Assembly (NCBI GenBank): GCA_900539115.1
Contig: UQAQ01000017.1
Location: forward strand, 1 to 56,901
Length of the DNA stretch: 56,901 bases
Direction: 5' to 3'
DNA from: an uncultured Roseburia sp.
Lineage (GTDB): Bacteria; Bacillota; Clostridia; Lachnospirales; Lachnospiraceae
Part shown: positions 16,925 through 25,954 of the stretch, one piece after another
How the letters are laid out: every line of letters starts with the position of its first letter
Numbering within the stretch: position 1 is the first letter of the stretch
Program-made: the position numbers and the translations under genes
Notes under the pieces: model-generated
Databases searched by the model: none
What the model was told of the DNA's origin: nothing
The model's input: the letters and a program-made list of their open reading frames with translations, nothing else

Positions 16925-17644
16925 ATGGCAGAAAAACAAAAAATACTGATTGTTGATGACGACGCCAACATTGCAGAGTTGATCGAATTATACTTAACAA
17001 AAGAATGTTTCCAGTGTATGCAGGCACACGACGGCGAAGAGGCATTGAAGAAAAATGCTTCCTTTCAACCGGATCTGATCCTGCTTGACATCATGCTTCC
17101 GGGCATTGACGGATACGACGTTTGCCGCGAGATCCGCAAAACTTCCACGGTTCCGATCATCATGCTTTCGGCAAAAGGAGAAGTTTTTGACAAAGTGCTG
17201 GGACTGGAACTTGGCGCCGATGACTACATCATCAAACCTTTTGATTCAAAAGAACTGGTGGCGCGCGTAAAGGCCGTTTTGCGGCGTTATCAGACAGGAA
17301 GTGCCCCCGCAGCTCCGGCGGCTTCCACCGAAACCGGCACAGAGACGATACAATACACCGATCTCACCGTTAGTTTGTCAAACTATTCTGTCGTATATAT
17401 GGGACATCCGGTCGAGATGCCACCAAAAGAACTGGAGCTTTTGTATTTTCTCGCTACACATCCAAACCAGGTATTTACAAGAGAGCAGCTTCTTGACCGC
17501 ATCTGGGGTTACGAATACGTCGTCGACACACGAACCGTCGATGTTCATATCAAACGACTTCGTGAAAAGATCAAAGACCACGACGAATGGCGCCTTGCCA
17601 CCGTATGGGGCATTGGCTACAAATTTGAAACAAAGAAAGGCTGA
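16925..17644 (+). CDS. OmpR/PhoB-family response regulator
   Basis: 239 aa from the ATG at 16925 (AAAGGA 8 nt upstream; the ATG at 16916 sits too close to that site). The receiver domain has the acidic pair (VDDDANIAEL), the phosphoacceptor aspartate in LILLDIMLPG, the switch serine in MLSAKGE and the lysine in IIKPFD. A short Ala/Thr/Pro linker leads to a winged-helix Trans_reg_C domain (TREQLLDRIWGYEYVVDTRTVDVHIKRL, seen as RIWGYEY and DVHIKRLREKI). It is paired with the histidine kinase 5 nt downstream. Target genes are unknown; linkage to mutS2 may reflect read-through from its promoter. Confidence 0.9.
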   Translation: MAEKQKILIVDDDANIAELIELYLTKECFQCMQAHDGEEALKKNASFQPDLILLDIMLPGIDGYDVCREIRKTSTVPIIMLSAKGEVFDKVLGLELGADDYIIKPFDSKELVARVKAVLRRYQTGSAPAAPAASTETGTETIQYTDLTVSLSNYSVVYMGHPVEMPPKELELLYFLATHPNQVFTREQLLDRIWGYEYVVDTRTVDVHIKRLREKIKDHDEWRLATVWGIGYKFETKKG

Positions 17645-17649
17645 TCATT

Positions 17650-18765
17650 ATGCGAAACCGAATTCGCCTGACATTTGGAAAAAAATTGATACTCCTCTAC
17701 CTGTGTATTTTCACGTCGTCCTACTATCTGACGCACACACTCGTCTTTGCGCTGGTCCGCAATAGTCTGATGGCGGCGGCGATGGAAAATGAGGCACTTA
17801 CAAGTGGATATGTTACCGAACGGCTGCAATATTATTTCAATCTGCTCGACTCCATTCTGTTTATGATGGGAGCAATTCTGGCCGTATCCTTTTTCCTGAT
17901 CTATGCCATGAATATCATTCCGCTGCGTCGGCTGTGCAATGCGGCCAAGCATTTTTCCATTCATCAGAAAAATGAGCCGATCATCCTCCACACTTCCGAT
18001 GAATTTGGCGACCTTGCCGGTGCGTTAAACATCATCGCGGAAGACCTGAACAACTTCGACGATTACCAGCGTGCATTCATTTCCAACATTTCCCATGATT
18101 TTCGTTCGCCGCTTACTTCAATTCATGGATATGCGCAGGCAATGCTCGATGGTACGATCCCTTACGAAGCGCAGGAAAAATACTTGAACATCATTTTATC
18201 GGAGACAGACCGGCTTACGAATCTGACCTCCAATCTGCTGGAATTAAATTCGTTTAACGGCGACAATGTACTTCTTGACATCACAACTTTTAATATTTGT
18301 GAGACAATTGTTCAGACCGTAAATACATTGGAAGGAACGGCGGCAAAAAAAGAAATTTCGTTTGTTCTGGATTATAATCCCCAGAAAGAACTGCTTGTGG
18401 AAGCAGATGAAAGCAAGATACATCAGGTGTTATATAACCTTATTGACAATGCGGTAAAATTCAGCCATAACAATTCGGAGATAAAAATCAGTTTACGAAA
18501 AAAGGGTGCAAAAGTATTTGTTTCCGTCAAAGATTCCGGCATCGGAATCCCGAAAGAATCTCTAAACAAAGTATTTGACCGCTTTTATAAAACCGATATT
18601 TCCCGTGGAAAAGACAAACGCGGAACGGGACTTGGACTTTCAATCTCCAAAGAGATCGTACAGGCACACAATCAGACGATCAATGTCGTAAGTACCGTAG
18701 ACGTCGGAACTGAATTTGTCTTTACTTTAAAATATCATTCAAAAAAACAAGAGGCTTCCTCGTAA
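17650..18765 (+). CDS. Sensor histidine kinase (HAMP, HisKA, HATPase)
   Basis: 371 aa. Two membrane spans (~15-36 and ~73-96) bracket an extracytoplasmic loop of only ~35 residues, too small for a usual ligand domain, so it probably senses membrane or partner signals. HAMP follows, then the phospho-acceptor box FISNISHDFRSPLTS and the ATPase N box NLIDNAVKF, G1 DSGIGIP, F box FDRFYKTD and G2 GTGLGLSIS. The RBS AAAGG lies 9 nt before the ATG at 17650. It follows its cognate regulator by 5 nt, and a strong terminator ends the unit. Confidence 0.9.
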   Translation: MRNRIRLTFGKKLILLYLCIFTSSYYLTHTLVFALVRNSLMAAAMENEALTSGYVTERLQYYFNLLDSILFMMGAILAVSFFLIYAMNIIPLRRLCNAAKHFSIHQKNEPIILHTSDEFGDLAGALNIIAEDLNNFDDYQRAFISNISHDFRSPLTSIHGYAQAMLDGTIPYEAQEKYLNIILSETDRLTNLTSNLLELNSFNGDNVLLDITTFNICETIVQTVNTLEGTAAKKEISFVLDYNPQKELLVEADESKIHQVLYNLIDNAVKFSHNNSEIKISLRKKGAKVFVSVKDSGIGIPKESLNKVFDRFYKTDISRGKDKRGTGLGLSISKEIVQAHNQTINVVSTVDVGTEFVFTLKYHSKKQEASS

Positions 18766-18786
18766 TGGGAAAGCCTCCTATCTTTT
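18751..18786. terminator. Bidirectional terminator between the histidine kinase and the MCP
   Basis: GAGGCTTCC / GGGAAAGCCTC stem (18751-18777) followed by TATCTTTTT on the plus strand and preceded by an A-run that gives a T-tail on the minus strand. It separates the convergent kinase and MCP genes. Confidence 0.8.
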
Positions 18787-18803
18787 TATATAAACAAGTT
18801 CTC

Positions 18804-20516
18804 TTAAATCTCAAATTTATTCATGTGGTCTTCAATCTTCTGAGCGGCATCATGAAGCTGTTTTGCATTGCTTGAGATGTCCTCCACAATGTCATTTACT
18901 TCCGTAACCGATGCGGAAGTCTCTTCTGTACCAGCCGCATTTTCTTCGGCGATCGCAGTCAGATTGTGTACCACATCCACAACTTCTGTCTTCGCCTGAT
19001 CCATTTTCTCTGTCTTTTCATAGATCGTATTGATGCTCACCATGGAAGACTTGATCTCATCCTGCACCTTCTGGAACATCTCTCCGGTAACATTCATCTT
19101 GACATTCTGTGTATCCATGATCTGTTTCACACGATCCACGATCTCTACTGCCTGATCCGAATCCTGCATGAGCATGTTGGCAATTTTTTGAATCTGCATC
19201 GCGGATTCGTTGGACTGTTCTGCCAATTTCTGAATCTGGCTTGCCACTACCGCAAAACCACGTCCCTGCTCGCCGGCACGCGCTGCCTCAATCGAAGCAT
19301 TGAGAGAAAGAAGATTCGTCTCTTCTGCAATCGATGTGATCAATGTAATCGCATCTTTAATCTTCTGCGCCGACTCATTCGTTGTATTGGTCTGATTATA
19401 GATCTCAACGATCGACTGTTTTGCCTCTTCGTTAATCTCTTCCAGTTCTTTCAGTGTCTGCTCCGCTTCTTCTCCGGAAGTCTTCATCACTTCAACGTTT
19501 TCGCGGAGTTTCGCCACTTCATCGTTTGTCTCATCGACCATGTTACCAATGACAATAACACTTTCTGTCGCAGTCTGTGTATCATTTGCTTGAGACGACG
19601 CTCCTTCTGCCATATCATGCACAGCACTGCTAATCTGTCCGACCGTCTCTGCCGTCACGGCTGCATTTCCACTCAATTGGTTCGAAGAAGCAAACAAGTG
19701 CTCGCTCTCGCCTTTAAGCGCCGTAACAACTTCTGCCAGTTTCGTCTGCACCTGCCATACAGACCGCGCCATCATTCCTACTTCTCCGCCGATCTTAGCC
19801 AATTTATCCAATTCGCCGGTATGCTTCAAATCCAAATTCCCCAGCCGCTCCACCTGATAAGTAATCTTCTTCAGCGGATTAAACAGACGATGGAAACATA
19901 GGAACGCAATGATCATGCAAATAATCTCACAACAAACGGAAACTCCAACCATCGTACTGATCGCTTGGGTAACTCCGGAAAGTGCTTCACTCTTATCTGC
20001 TGATACAACTACAATAAAACGCCCCTCTTCATCTACATAATATCCCGCATATTTTGTATCTCCACGGAAATCATAAGTCCCTACATCGGACTTCGGAATC
20101 TGCTCTTTTTCAATCTTTGACACTAGTTCTTTTATCACTTTATTTTCTACCGGTTTTCCGATCTTATCTGCTTTCGGATGATACAGCATCGTACCGTTTC
20201 CGGCAACTACATACGCATAACTGCTTTTCATGTCCTTCACTTTTACATTCGAAAACAATTCACGCAATTTGTTTTCCGAAAGTGCAACACGGATTCCATG
20301 TGCTTTTACTTCGACATCCAGACTTCTTCCATTTGTCACTGCGATATCATACATATACGAATGAATCGTTTCTGTCATATTGCGCTGGATCTGTGGTCTT
20401 GTCAGTGTAAGCGTCGCCCCAATCACTGCAAAAATCAACATTGCTGTCAGAAGCATCCCCTTGTATTTAAGAGAAATGCCCTGATACTGTTTTTTTTCCT
20501 TCTTCATCTTCTTCAT
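18804..20516 (-). CDS. Methyl-accepting chemotaxis protein with extracellular Cache-type sensor
   Basis: 570 aa. TM1 (~24-44) and TM2 (~190-212) enclose a sensor of ~145 residues with Cache-like signatures (YAYVVAGNGTMLYHPKADKIGKPV; YYVDEEGRFIVVV, given in parts), a fold that binds small organic ligands in known receptors. HAMP follows, then a long antiparallel signalling coiled coil with the conserved tip EETNLLSLNASIEAARAGE and GRGFAVVA. No CheB/CheR tether pentapeptide is seen at the C-terminus. It shows that the organism has a chemotaxis pathway; CheX lies two genes upstream. The ATG at 20516 has GGAGG 7 nt away. Confidence 0.93.
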   Translation of the reverse strand: MKKMKKEKKQYQGISLKYKGMLLTAMLIFAVIGATLTLTRPQIQRNMTETIHSYMYDIAVTNGRSLDVEVKAHGIRVALSENKLRELFSNVKVKDMKSSYAYVVAGNGTMLYHPKADKIGKPVENKVIKELVSKIEKEQIPKSDVGTYDFRGDTKYAGYYVDEEGRFIVVVSADKSEALSGVTQAISTMVGVSVCCEIICMIIAFLCFHRLFNPLKKITYQVERLGNLDLKHTGELDKLAKIGGEVGMMARSVWQVQTKLAEVVTALKGESEHLFASSNQLSGNAAVTAETVGQISSAVHDMAEGASSQANDTQTATESVIVIGNMVDETNDEVAKLRENVEVMKTSGEEAEQTLKELEEINEEAKQSIVEIYNQTNTTNESAQKIKDAITLITSIAEETNLLSLNASIEAARAGEQGRGFAVVASQIQKLAEQSNESAMQIQKIANMLMQDSDQAVEIVDRVKQIMDTQNVKMNVTGEMFQKVQDEIKSSMVSINTIYEKTEKMDQAKTEVVDVVHNLTAIAEENAAGTEETSASVTEVNDIVEDISSNAKQLHDAAQKIEDHMNKFEI

Positions 20517-20548
20517 TGCTCTTCCTCCATTTCATGCTCTTTTTGATT

Positions 20549-21046
20549 TCAGTTATCCCAGGATAACCGATGAAGGTTCCCCTGTTTATTCAGATTTTCA
20601 AATCCATGCTGGCGCAATGCTTCGTATAAAACAATCGCTACAGAATTGCCAAGATTCAAGGAGCGAATCTCGCCAAACATCGGAATTCGAATCGTGTTTT
20701 CCTGATTCTCTACCAAAAGTTCTTCCGGGATCCCCGCACTCTCTTTTCCAAACATGATATAACAGTCATCCTCAAAAGATACCTCCGAATAGACATGGCG
20801 TGCTTTCGTCGTCGCCATATAAATCTTAATACTGGGGTTTTTCTCCACAAAATCCCGGTAACTGTCGTAAATCCTATAATCTAATTTGTCCCAATAATCC
20901 AACCCTGCACGCCTTACCTGCTTTTCATTGATCTGAAACCCCATCGGTTCAATTAAATGAAGTCTGGCGCCTGCTGCTACGCAGGTACGCCCGATATTTC
21001 CTGTATTGGCAGGGATTTCCGGTTCCAACAATACAATATTTAGCAT
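20549..21046 (-). CDS. trmL: tRNA (cytidine/uridine(34)-2'-O)-methyltransferase TrmL
   Basis: 165 aa SPOUT enzyme, typical length. The motifs are NTGNIGRTC near the N-terminus, MFGKESAGIPEELL and IPMFGEIRSLNLGNSVAI, which form the knotted SAM site. It methylates the ribose of wobble position 34 in certain leucine tRNAs. The RBS GGGAGG lies 4 nt before the ATG. It sits between cheX and the MCP gene, with short gaps (9 nt and 32 nt), so it is probably part of a mixed transcript. Confidence 0.92.
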   Translation of the reverse strand: MLNIVLLEPEIPANTGNIGRTCVAAGARLHLIEPMGFQINEKQVRRAGLDYWDKLDYRIYDSYRDFVEKNPSIKIYMATTKARHVYSEVSFEDDCYIMFGKESAGIPEELLVENQENTIRIPMFGEIRSLNLGNSVAIVLYEALRQHGFENLNKQGNLHRLSWDN

Positions 21047-21055
21047 ACTGCCTCC

Positions 21056-21523
21056 CTAATCCTGTTTTAATGCCAGATACAATTCAACCGTTGTTGTGTC
21101 AAATGTAAGTGGTACACAAAGATTTTTTGTATATGTATTTGTAAAACTGACTTCACCATGTGATAAAGTCGGTGGTGTAATATCGATTCCAACTCCATTG
21201 GAAGAAAATACGGTAGACGCATTTCCCATGATCATATTACCAAGTTCGCTCAGTGCACTGGCAGCAAAATCATCAATCTCTTTTACTTCCATCATACACA
21301 TTTTCGAAGCGATATTACAAGCATCTTCTTCGGACATTGCCAATAATACCTGCCCTTTCATCTCACCCGTAACTCCAATTATGATAACCCAGGTACCTTT
21401 TCCAAAGTTTGCCTCTTTTAAAGCAGGTTTCTGTATCTGAACCTGCACAAAACACATATCCTGAAACACTTTCTTTGCAGCCATTAAAAAAGGATTAATA
21501 TGCTCTGCATTTAATGTAGCCAT
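21056..21523 (-). CDS. cheX: CheX/CheC-family chemotaxis phosphatase
   Basis: 155 aa from the ATG at 21523, chosen for AAAGGAG 7-8 nt upstream; an earlier ATG at 21559 has no RBS. The single CheX-type repeat carries the active-site E-x-x-N motif in ALSELGNMIMGNAS, and family hallmarks GEMKGQVLLAMSEEDA and GIDITPPTLSHGE. CheX dephosphorylates CheY-P in the cytoplasm. The neighbouring MCP gene supports a chemotaxis role. No cheY lies in the window, so the partner is elsewhere. Confidence 0.85.
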   Translation of the reverse strand: MATLNAEHINPFLMAAKKVFQDMCFVQVQIQKPALKEANFGKGTWVIIIGVTGEMKGQVLLAMSEEDACNIASKMCMMEVKEIDDFAASALSELGNMIMGNASTVFSSNGVGIDITPPTLSHGEVSFTNTYTKNLCVPLTFDTTTVELYLALKQD

Positions 21524-21577
21524 ATCTTTTTTCTCCTTTCTCATCGCCATCGTATGCATAATATTATAACATAATTA

Positions 21578-22732
21578 TCATAAGGTGTCTATAAATTCCT
21601 TGATCTTTTCCAGTGCCTTTTTCAGGTCCTCAATAGAGTATGCATAGGAGATTCGAAGGAATCCCTCCCCGCATTTTCCAAAGGCATCTCCCGGCACGAC
21701 AGCCACTCGTTTTTCATGCAGAAGCCGTGTCGCAAACTCTTCGCTTGTCATACCGAATTTACTAATATTGGGAAATACATAAAATGCACCGTAAGGTTCA
21801 AAGCATGGAAGTCCCATGTCGCGCAGTGCCTTCACAAGGAAACGTCGTCTCTGGTTGTACGCTTCACGCATCCTCTCGACATCCGGCATCCCATTTTTGA
21901 GTGCTTCGATCGCCGCGTACTGGCTTGTCGTCGGCGAACTCATGATAATGTACTGATGAATCTTCACCATCTGTTTAATAATTTCCTTCGGACCTGCTGC
22001 ATAACCAAGACGCCATCCTGTCATGGCAAAGGATTTCGAAAAACCATTGATTACGATCGTCCGTTCTGCCATCCCCGGAATGCCGGCAATCGAAACGTGC
22101 TTTCCTTTATAACTCAATTCGGAGTAAATCTCATCCGACATAACAAAGATATCATGTTGCTTACAAATATCAGAAATAACCTGTAACTCCTCTGCCGTCA
22201 TAATTGCTCCCGTCGGATTGTTCGGAAATGGCATTACAAGAATCTTTGTTTTGTCCGTAATTGCCTCTTTCAATTTCTTGCCGGTTAATTTGAATTCATC
22301 CTTTTCTTCAAGTGAAATGCGAACCGGCGTACCTCCTGCCATGCGCACACAGGGAAGATAAGAAACAAAACATGGTTCTGGCAAAATGACCTCGTCCCCC
22401 GGATCAAGCATCGCGCGCATGCAGATATCAATCGCCTCGCTTCCTCCGACCGTAACCAGAATCTCGTCCGGTCCATAAGGCAGATCAAAACGGTCATGCA
22501 GATACCGGCTGATCTCCCGGCGCAATGGCAGAAGTCCGGCATTGGACGTGTAATATGTACGGCCTTTTTCCAGGGAATAAATGCCCTCTTCGCGAATGTG
22601 CCACGGAGTATCAAAATCCGGCTCGCCTACACCCAGGGATATAACGTTATCCATCGTATTTGCCACATCAAAAAAACGGCGGATTCCCGATGGTTCTAAT
22701 TCCATTACTGTTTTTGACAATGGGTTTCTCAT
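21578..22732 (-). CDS. PLP-dependent class I/II aminotransferase
   Basis: 384 aa of fold-type I. The PLP lysine is K233 (NGFSKSFAMTGWRLGY), with the usual NNPTG (171-175), MSDEIYSEL (198-206) and the substrate arginine in GFLRISYA near the end. It probably transaminates an aromatic or branched amino acid, as do PatA/AspC-like members, but the substrate cannot be read from sequence. Its ATG overlaps the TGA of an Lrp-type regulator by 4 nt (ATGA), so expression is coupled, and the regulator probably senses a related amino acid. Confidence 0.9.
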   Translation of the reverse strand: MRNPLSKTVMELEPSGIRRFFDVANTMDNVISLGVGEPDFDTPWHIREEGIYSLEKGRTYYTSNAGLLPLRREISRYLHDRFDLPYGPDEILVTVGGSEAIDICMRAMLDPGDEVILPEPCFVSYLPCVRMAGGTPVRISLEEKDEFKLTGKKLKEAITDKTKILVMPFPNNPTGAIMTAEELQVISDICKQHDIFVMSDEIYSELSYKGKHVSIAGIPGMAERTIVINGFSKSFAMTGWRLGYAAGPKEIIKQMVKIHQYIIMSSPTTSQYAAIEALKNGMPDVERMREAYNQRRRFLVKALRDMGLPCFEPYGAFYVFPNISKFGMTSEEFATRLLHEKRVAVVPGDAFGKCGEGFLRISYAYSIEDLKKALEKIKEFIDTL

Positions 22733-23217
22733 GGTGTGATCAACATCCTCTCTTGTTCATTTTTCTCTCTCACCATCAAAAGACCATGCTCTTTGTATTT
22801 TTTCAACACGAAAAAGGTGGAGGTATTGACTACTTCTTCAATCGGTGAAAGTTTGGTGGTGACAAATCTCGCCACTTCCTTCATACTCTTTCCTTCGAGA
22901 ATTACCGTAAGATCAAAACTTCCGCTCATCAAATATACACTTTCGACCTCGTCAAACTGGTAAATGCGCTCTGCCACTTTGTCAAATCCGGTTTCGCGGT
23001 GAAGTGCCACATTGACTTCGATCAAAGCAGTTACCATCTCGTTGTCTGTGCAGTCCCAATTGATCAGCGTCGGATATCCACAAATGATGCCCTCTTCTTC
23101 CATCCTCGCGATCGTTTCCTGAATTTCCTCCTCGGATGCCTCAAGCATCGCCGCCATATCTTCCGTCGATATTTTTGCATTTTTCGACATAATTCGCAAT
23201 AATTCTTCCTGCAGCAT
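22729..23217 (-). CDS. Lrp/AsnC-family transcriptional regulator
   Basis: 162 aa from the ATG at 23217, preceded by GAGGAGGC; the upstream ATG at 23238 overlaps that site. The N-terminal winged HTH (ISTEDMAAMLEASEEEIQETI) precedes a RAM ligand-binding domain (VEVNVALHRETGFDKVAERI; VYLMSGSFDLTVILEG). These regulators form octamers that respond to amino acids. Translational coupling to the aminotransferase suggests local control of amino-acid catabolism. The extended tail after the RAM domain is basic and without known motifs. Confidence 0.9.
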   Translation of the reverse strand: MLQEELLRIMSKNAKISTEDMAAMLEASEEEIQETIARMEEEGIICGYPTLINWDCTDNEMVTALIEVNVALHRETGFDKVAERIYQFDEVESVYLMSGSFDLTVILEGKSMKEVARFVTTKLSPIEEVVNTSTFFVLKKYKEHGLLMVREKNEQERMLITP

Positions 23218-23247
23218 AATATGCCTCCTCATTTTCAAAAATTGTAA

Positions 23248-24225
23248 TTATGGTGGTGTTAAAAACCGCGTTTCCTCTCCGCGACAGATGGTCCGGTCAT
23301 TTCCATCGGTCACTCGCCCGATGATAGCAGCCGGAATTCCTTCTTCCCGCAGCCGGCGAACCAAGTCTTCACCTTGCTCTGTGCCAATCAGCACACTTCC
23401 GAGAGAATCTGTTTCATACAAATTTACACCATACTGCTCACAGATTTCGATACTCTCCTGTCTTACAGGAATCGCCTCAAAGTTCACTTCCAATCCGGCA
23501 TGTGACATCTCAGCCATTTCCCAAAGGGCACCAAACACACCATTTTTCGTGATATTGTGAAACGCTCTGGCTCCCATGTCCCATGCTGTTTTTATCTCCT
23601 TTTCTATCGAAAGCAGCGATTCCCCGGCTGTTTTTTCCCATAAATATTCAACCGCTTCATCCACATAAACCGCCGGAAAATACTTCATCAGCGATCTCTT
23701 GTTGACATACGCCAGTTCAGCTGCTCCGGCTGCCCCTGCCCATTTTGTCATAATAATCTGCTGTCCCGGGCAGAATCTGCTGCTTCCGGTTTCTGTTACG
23801 TCTTGTTTTCCAAATCCTGATAATGTCAAAAGCGGAGCCTTAACCAGTTCACTGATTTCTGTATGTACCCTTCCGATATCAACTTCATAGGCAGCCCCAT
23901 ATTCCCCGAGCTGCCCCATGATATTCTTAATCTGTTGTTCCGATGCGGATTCCGGCAAAAGAAGCTGCACCTGCATTCCTTCTGCTCTGGTTCCCGCCGC
24001 CAAAAGAGCATTGTACATCCGGTAAAACGCCTTTTTTCCAAGAATTTCGACCGGACCTGTCTCCGTCTGCATCGTACTTCCGACAACCGTCTCCGAAAGC
24101 AGCCGATACGTCAACGTCTCACTGCCGGCTGACGGTCTCTCCGCAAGATACTTGCTGCGATACCGTATCTTTTTATCCACGGAACGATTCCATTGGTTTT
24201 GTGAAATTTTTCCTTTTTTCATCAC
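23248..24225 (-). CDS. AIR synthase-related (PurM/HypE-like) ATP-binding protein
   Basis: 325 aa. The second half carries PurM/HypE-family features: PGQQIIMTKWAGAAGAAELA, MGARAFHNITKNGVFGALWEM, GLEVNFEAIPV and LGSVLIGTEQG. The GGATP-type N-terminal motif is only weakly recognisable. HypE proteins dehydrate a thiocarbamoyl group for NiFe-hydrogenase cofactors, but no hyp genes lie here, so the reaction is unknown; the protein belongs to a poorly defined Clostridial branch. Its start overlaps the vanW stop (ATGA), and lrp follows after 30 nt. Confidence 0.75.
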   Translation of the reverse strand: MMKKGKISQNQWNRSVDKKIRYRSKYLAERPSAGSETLTYRLLSETVVGSTMQTETGPVEILGKKAFYRMYNALLAAGTRAEGMQVQLLLPESASEQQIKNIMGQLGEYGAAYEVDIGRVHTEISELVKAPLLTLSGFGKQDVTETGSSRFCPGQQIIMTKWAGAAGAAELAYVNKRSLMKYFPAVYVDEAVEYLWEKTAGESLLSIEKEIKTAWDMGARAFHNITKNGVFGALWEMAEMSHAGLEVNFEAIPVRQESIEICEQYGVNLYETDSLGSVLIGTEQGEDLVRRLREEGIPAAIIGRVTDGNDRTICRGEETRFLTPP

Positions 24226-25772
24226 TGCACCCCGTCCCCTTCGCCGTCTTGCGGCACAACTACAGGTGTCTGGGTCGCTGCCGGCTGTGTCGTCACCTGT
24301 GCTTTCTGCTGTGGGCGTTCCGTCTGCGCAGCTTTTTTACTTTGCAATGCACTATCTTTTTTCGATTTTTCGTTCACCTGTGGTGATTTTGTCTCCTCCG
24401 GCTTCGTTTCTTCCTTCTTTGCGCCCTTTGTGACATAACGAGGAGAAGCGGCGTACGTACTGGAATTTACCTGTGTCTTGCTCTCCTTGCCATTTTCATC
24501 GACAACCTTCCAAAGAATCGCCTTATAACCGGTATGCGCCTCTTGTGTCACGCTCTCATACGATTCCGGTTTGGTCTTATCGTATGTGATCTTATCCGCT
24601 CCCGGTTCGATCGTATCCGTAACTTCTGACTTAAAAGTCACATTGCGGTCCTCACTGCGTGTCTCTTCTCCGTAAATATTAAAATAAAGAGTTCCGCTGT
24701 AAGTGCCGCCTTGTATATAAATCGGAACATCGGTATTATTCTTAAACTTAAAGTCTTTGTAATCGCCCGCGATCGCTGCATCCATCGATGGTTCGACATA
24801 ACTAACGACCATGGAATGCGGACTTCGCTCCACAACTTCCAATTCGGCGCGGAGCACGGCATTGTACAATGTCGTCGACACCTGACACACGCCACCACCA
24901 AGGGTATCTTCTACTTTTCCCTGGTTGTAAGAAGCAGCGGCATAATATCCATTTTCTTCCGTCAGCGGAGAAATGGCATCATGAACAGAAAACGTTTCGC
25001 CCGGATAAAGGACGGAACCGCTGATCAGTCTCGCCGCGTTTGCTACGTTTTTGGAACGGTTTACATTGCCGGCGTTAAATGTCGTCGAAAAACTTCCAAT
25101 CTTATCTTTACAGCGTTCTGCTGTCTCCTTGGAAATTTTTGGTTTTTCCACCTCAACGGTCGCCGCTACACGAATCGCAGAAGTATCGTCTTTTGCTTCA
25201 CTTACAGCTTTTTGAATATTATCAACGGTCGCTGCGACATTCAGTGTGATTCCTTCTTTCGATTCGCTGTATACAAATTCTCCATTTTCCATTGAAACCT
25301 GTGCATTCTGTGCACTGGTACACATTTTTTTACATTTTTTCTTTACAAATTTCTTCAGCACTTTTTCATCCATCCGACGGTTTACCCCAAAGGAAACTCC
25401 CGTCTTCCGGACTTCTTTTATTTCTTTATAATTTTCGATCAGATTTCCCCGGCGGCCGACCTTCATCGCCTCGTCAAGGAATTCTTCTGCCGAAAACGTA
25501 TACCCCACTTCAGCCAGCGTCGTCGTCACAACGCTGCCGTTTACTTCAACTTCCAATACCTGTCTTCCCCGTTTTTCCGTCTCTTTGCTGACCGCTTCCA
25601 TCGCCTGGTCTTTCGTCATTCCGCCCACTGCGACATGTTCTACGGTAACCCCTTCGCAGATCGTCCCATCTTTCGGGCGCATACTCGCATACGAAACATA
25701 CGTATACACGGCGATCAGACCAAACATCATGAAAATGACAATAAAGGCGAGCAGCATTCTTTTTCTCTGCAC
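24222..25772 (-). CDS. VanW-family cell-envelope protein with G5 domain
   Basis: 516 aa. An N-terminal membrane anchor (~7-28) precedes two peptidoglycan-binding-like repeats (PF12229 type, ~40-200), a VanW domain (~225-360; FNAGNVNRSKNVANAARLI, GGGVCQVSTTLYNAVLRAE in parts) and a G5 domain (~375-450). A Lys/Glu/Pro/Gln-rich tail ends the protein. Members sit outside the membrane and are linked to peptidoglycan or vancomycin-type clusters, with no proven activity. The start is GTG at 25772, with GGGAGG 7 nt upstream. It is coupled to the PurM/HypE-like gene by ATGA. Confidence 0.88.
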   Translation of the reverse strand: MQRKRMLLAFIVIFMMFGLIAVYTYVSYASMRPKDGTICEGVTVEHVAVGGMTKDQAMEAVSKETEKRGRQVLEVEVNGSVVTTTLAEVGYTFSAEEFLDEAMKVGRRGNLIENYKEIKEVRKTGVSFGVNRRMDEKVLKKFVKKKCKKMCTSAQNAQVSMENGEFVYSESKEGITLNVAATVDNIQKAVSEAKDDTSAIRVAATVEVEKPKISKETAERCKDKIGSFSTTFNAGNVNRSKNVANAARLISGSVLYPGETFSVHDAISPLTEENGYYAAASYNQGKVEDTLGGGVCQVSTTLYNAVLRAELEVVERSPHSMVVSYVEPSMDAAIAGDYKDFKFKNNTDVPIYIQGGTYSGTLYFNIYGEETRSEDRNVTFKSEVTDTIEPGADKITYDKTKPESYESVTQEAHTGYKAILWKVVDENGKESKTQVNSSTYAASPRYVTKGAKKEETKPEETKSPQVNEKSKKDSALQSKKAAQTERPQQKAQVTTQPAATQTPVVVPQDGEGDGVQ

Positions 25773-25813
25773 TCAAAGACCTCCCTTGCATATTGCTGAA
25801 AAAAGTATTACAA

Positions 25814-25909
25814 TCATACGTAAGGTAGTACAATGCCTGCAAGCATAGCTACAATAAGCACTCCGCAGATAATCGCTGCGACGATTTTTTGTTTTTTACG
25901 GCTAAGCAT
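25814..25909 (-). CDS. 31-aa single-span membrane peptide
   Basis: The ATG at 25909 follows a strong AGGAGG 9 nt upstream. The product begins MLSRKKQK, a basic start, then one hydrophobic helix (VAAIICGVLIVAMLAGIVL) and ends PYV. The orientation rule predicts the N-terminus inside. It lies 41 nt upstream of vanW on the same strand and may be its leader peptide or partner. Short KKQK-start membrane peptides of this kind occur in Lachnospiraceae as far as I recall, with no assigned role. Confidence 0.7.
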   Translation of the reverse strand: MLSRKKQKIVAAIICGVLIVAMLAGIVLPYV

Positions 25910-25954
25910 AATTAATAACCTCCTATATATAGTATTAAAGAAAGGACTTACTTT

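Noticed and set aside
18966..19901. A 311-codon ORF antisense to the MCP gene
   Set aside because: The MCP reading is unmistakable; the antisense product is a Leu/Cys/His-rich shadow.
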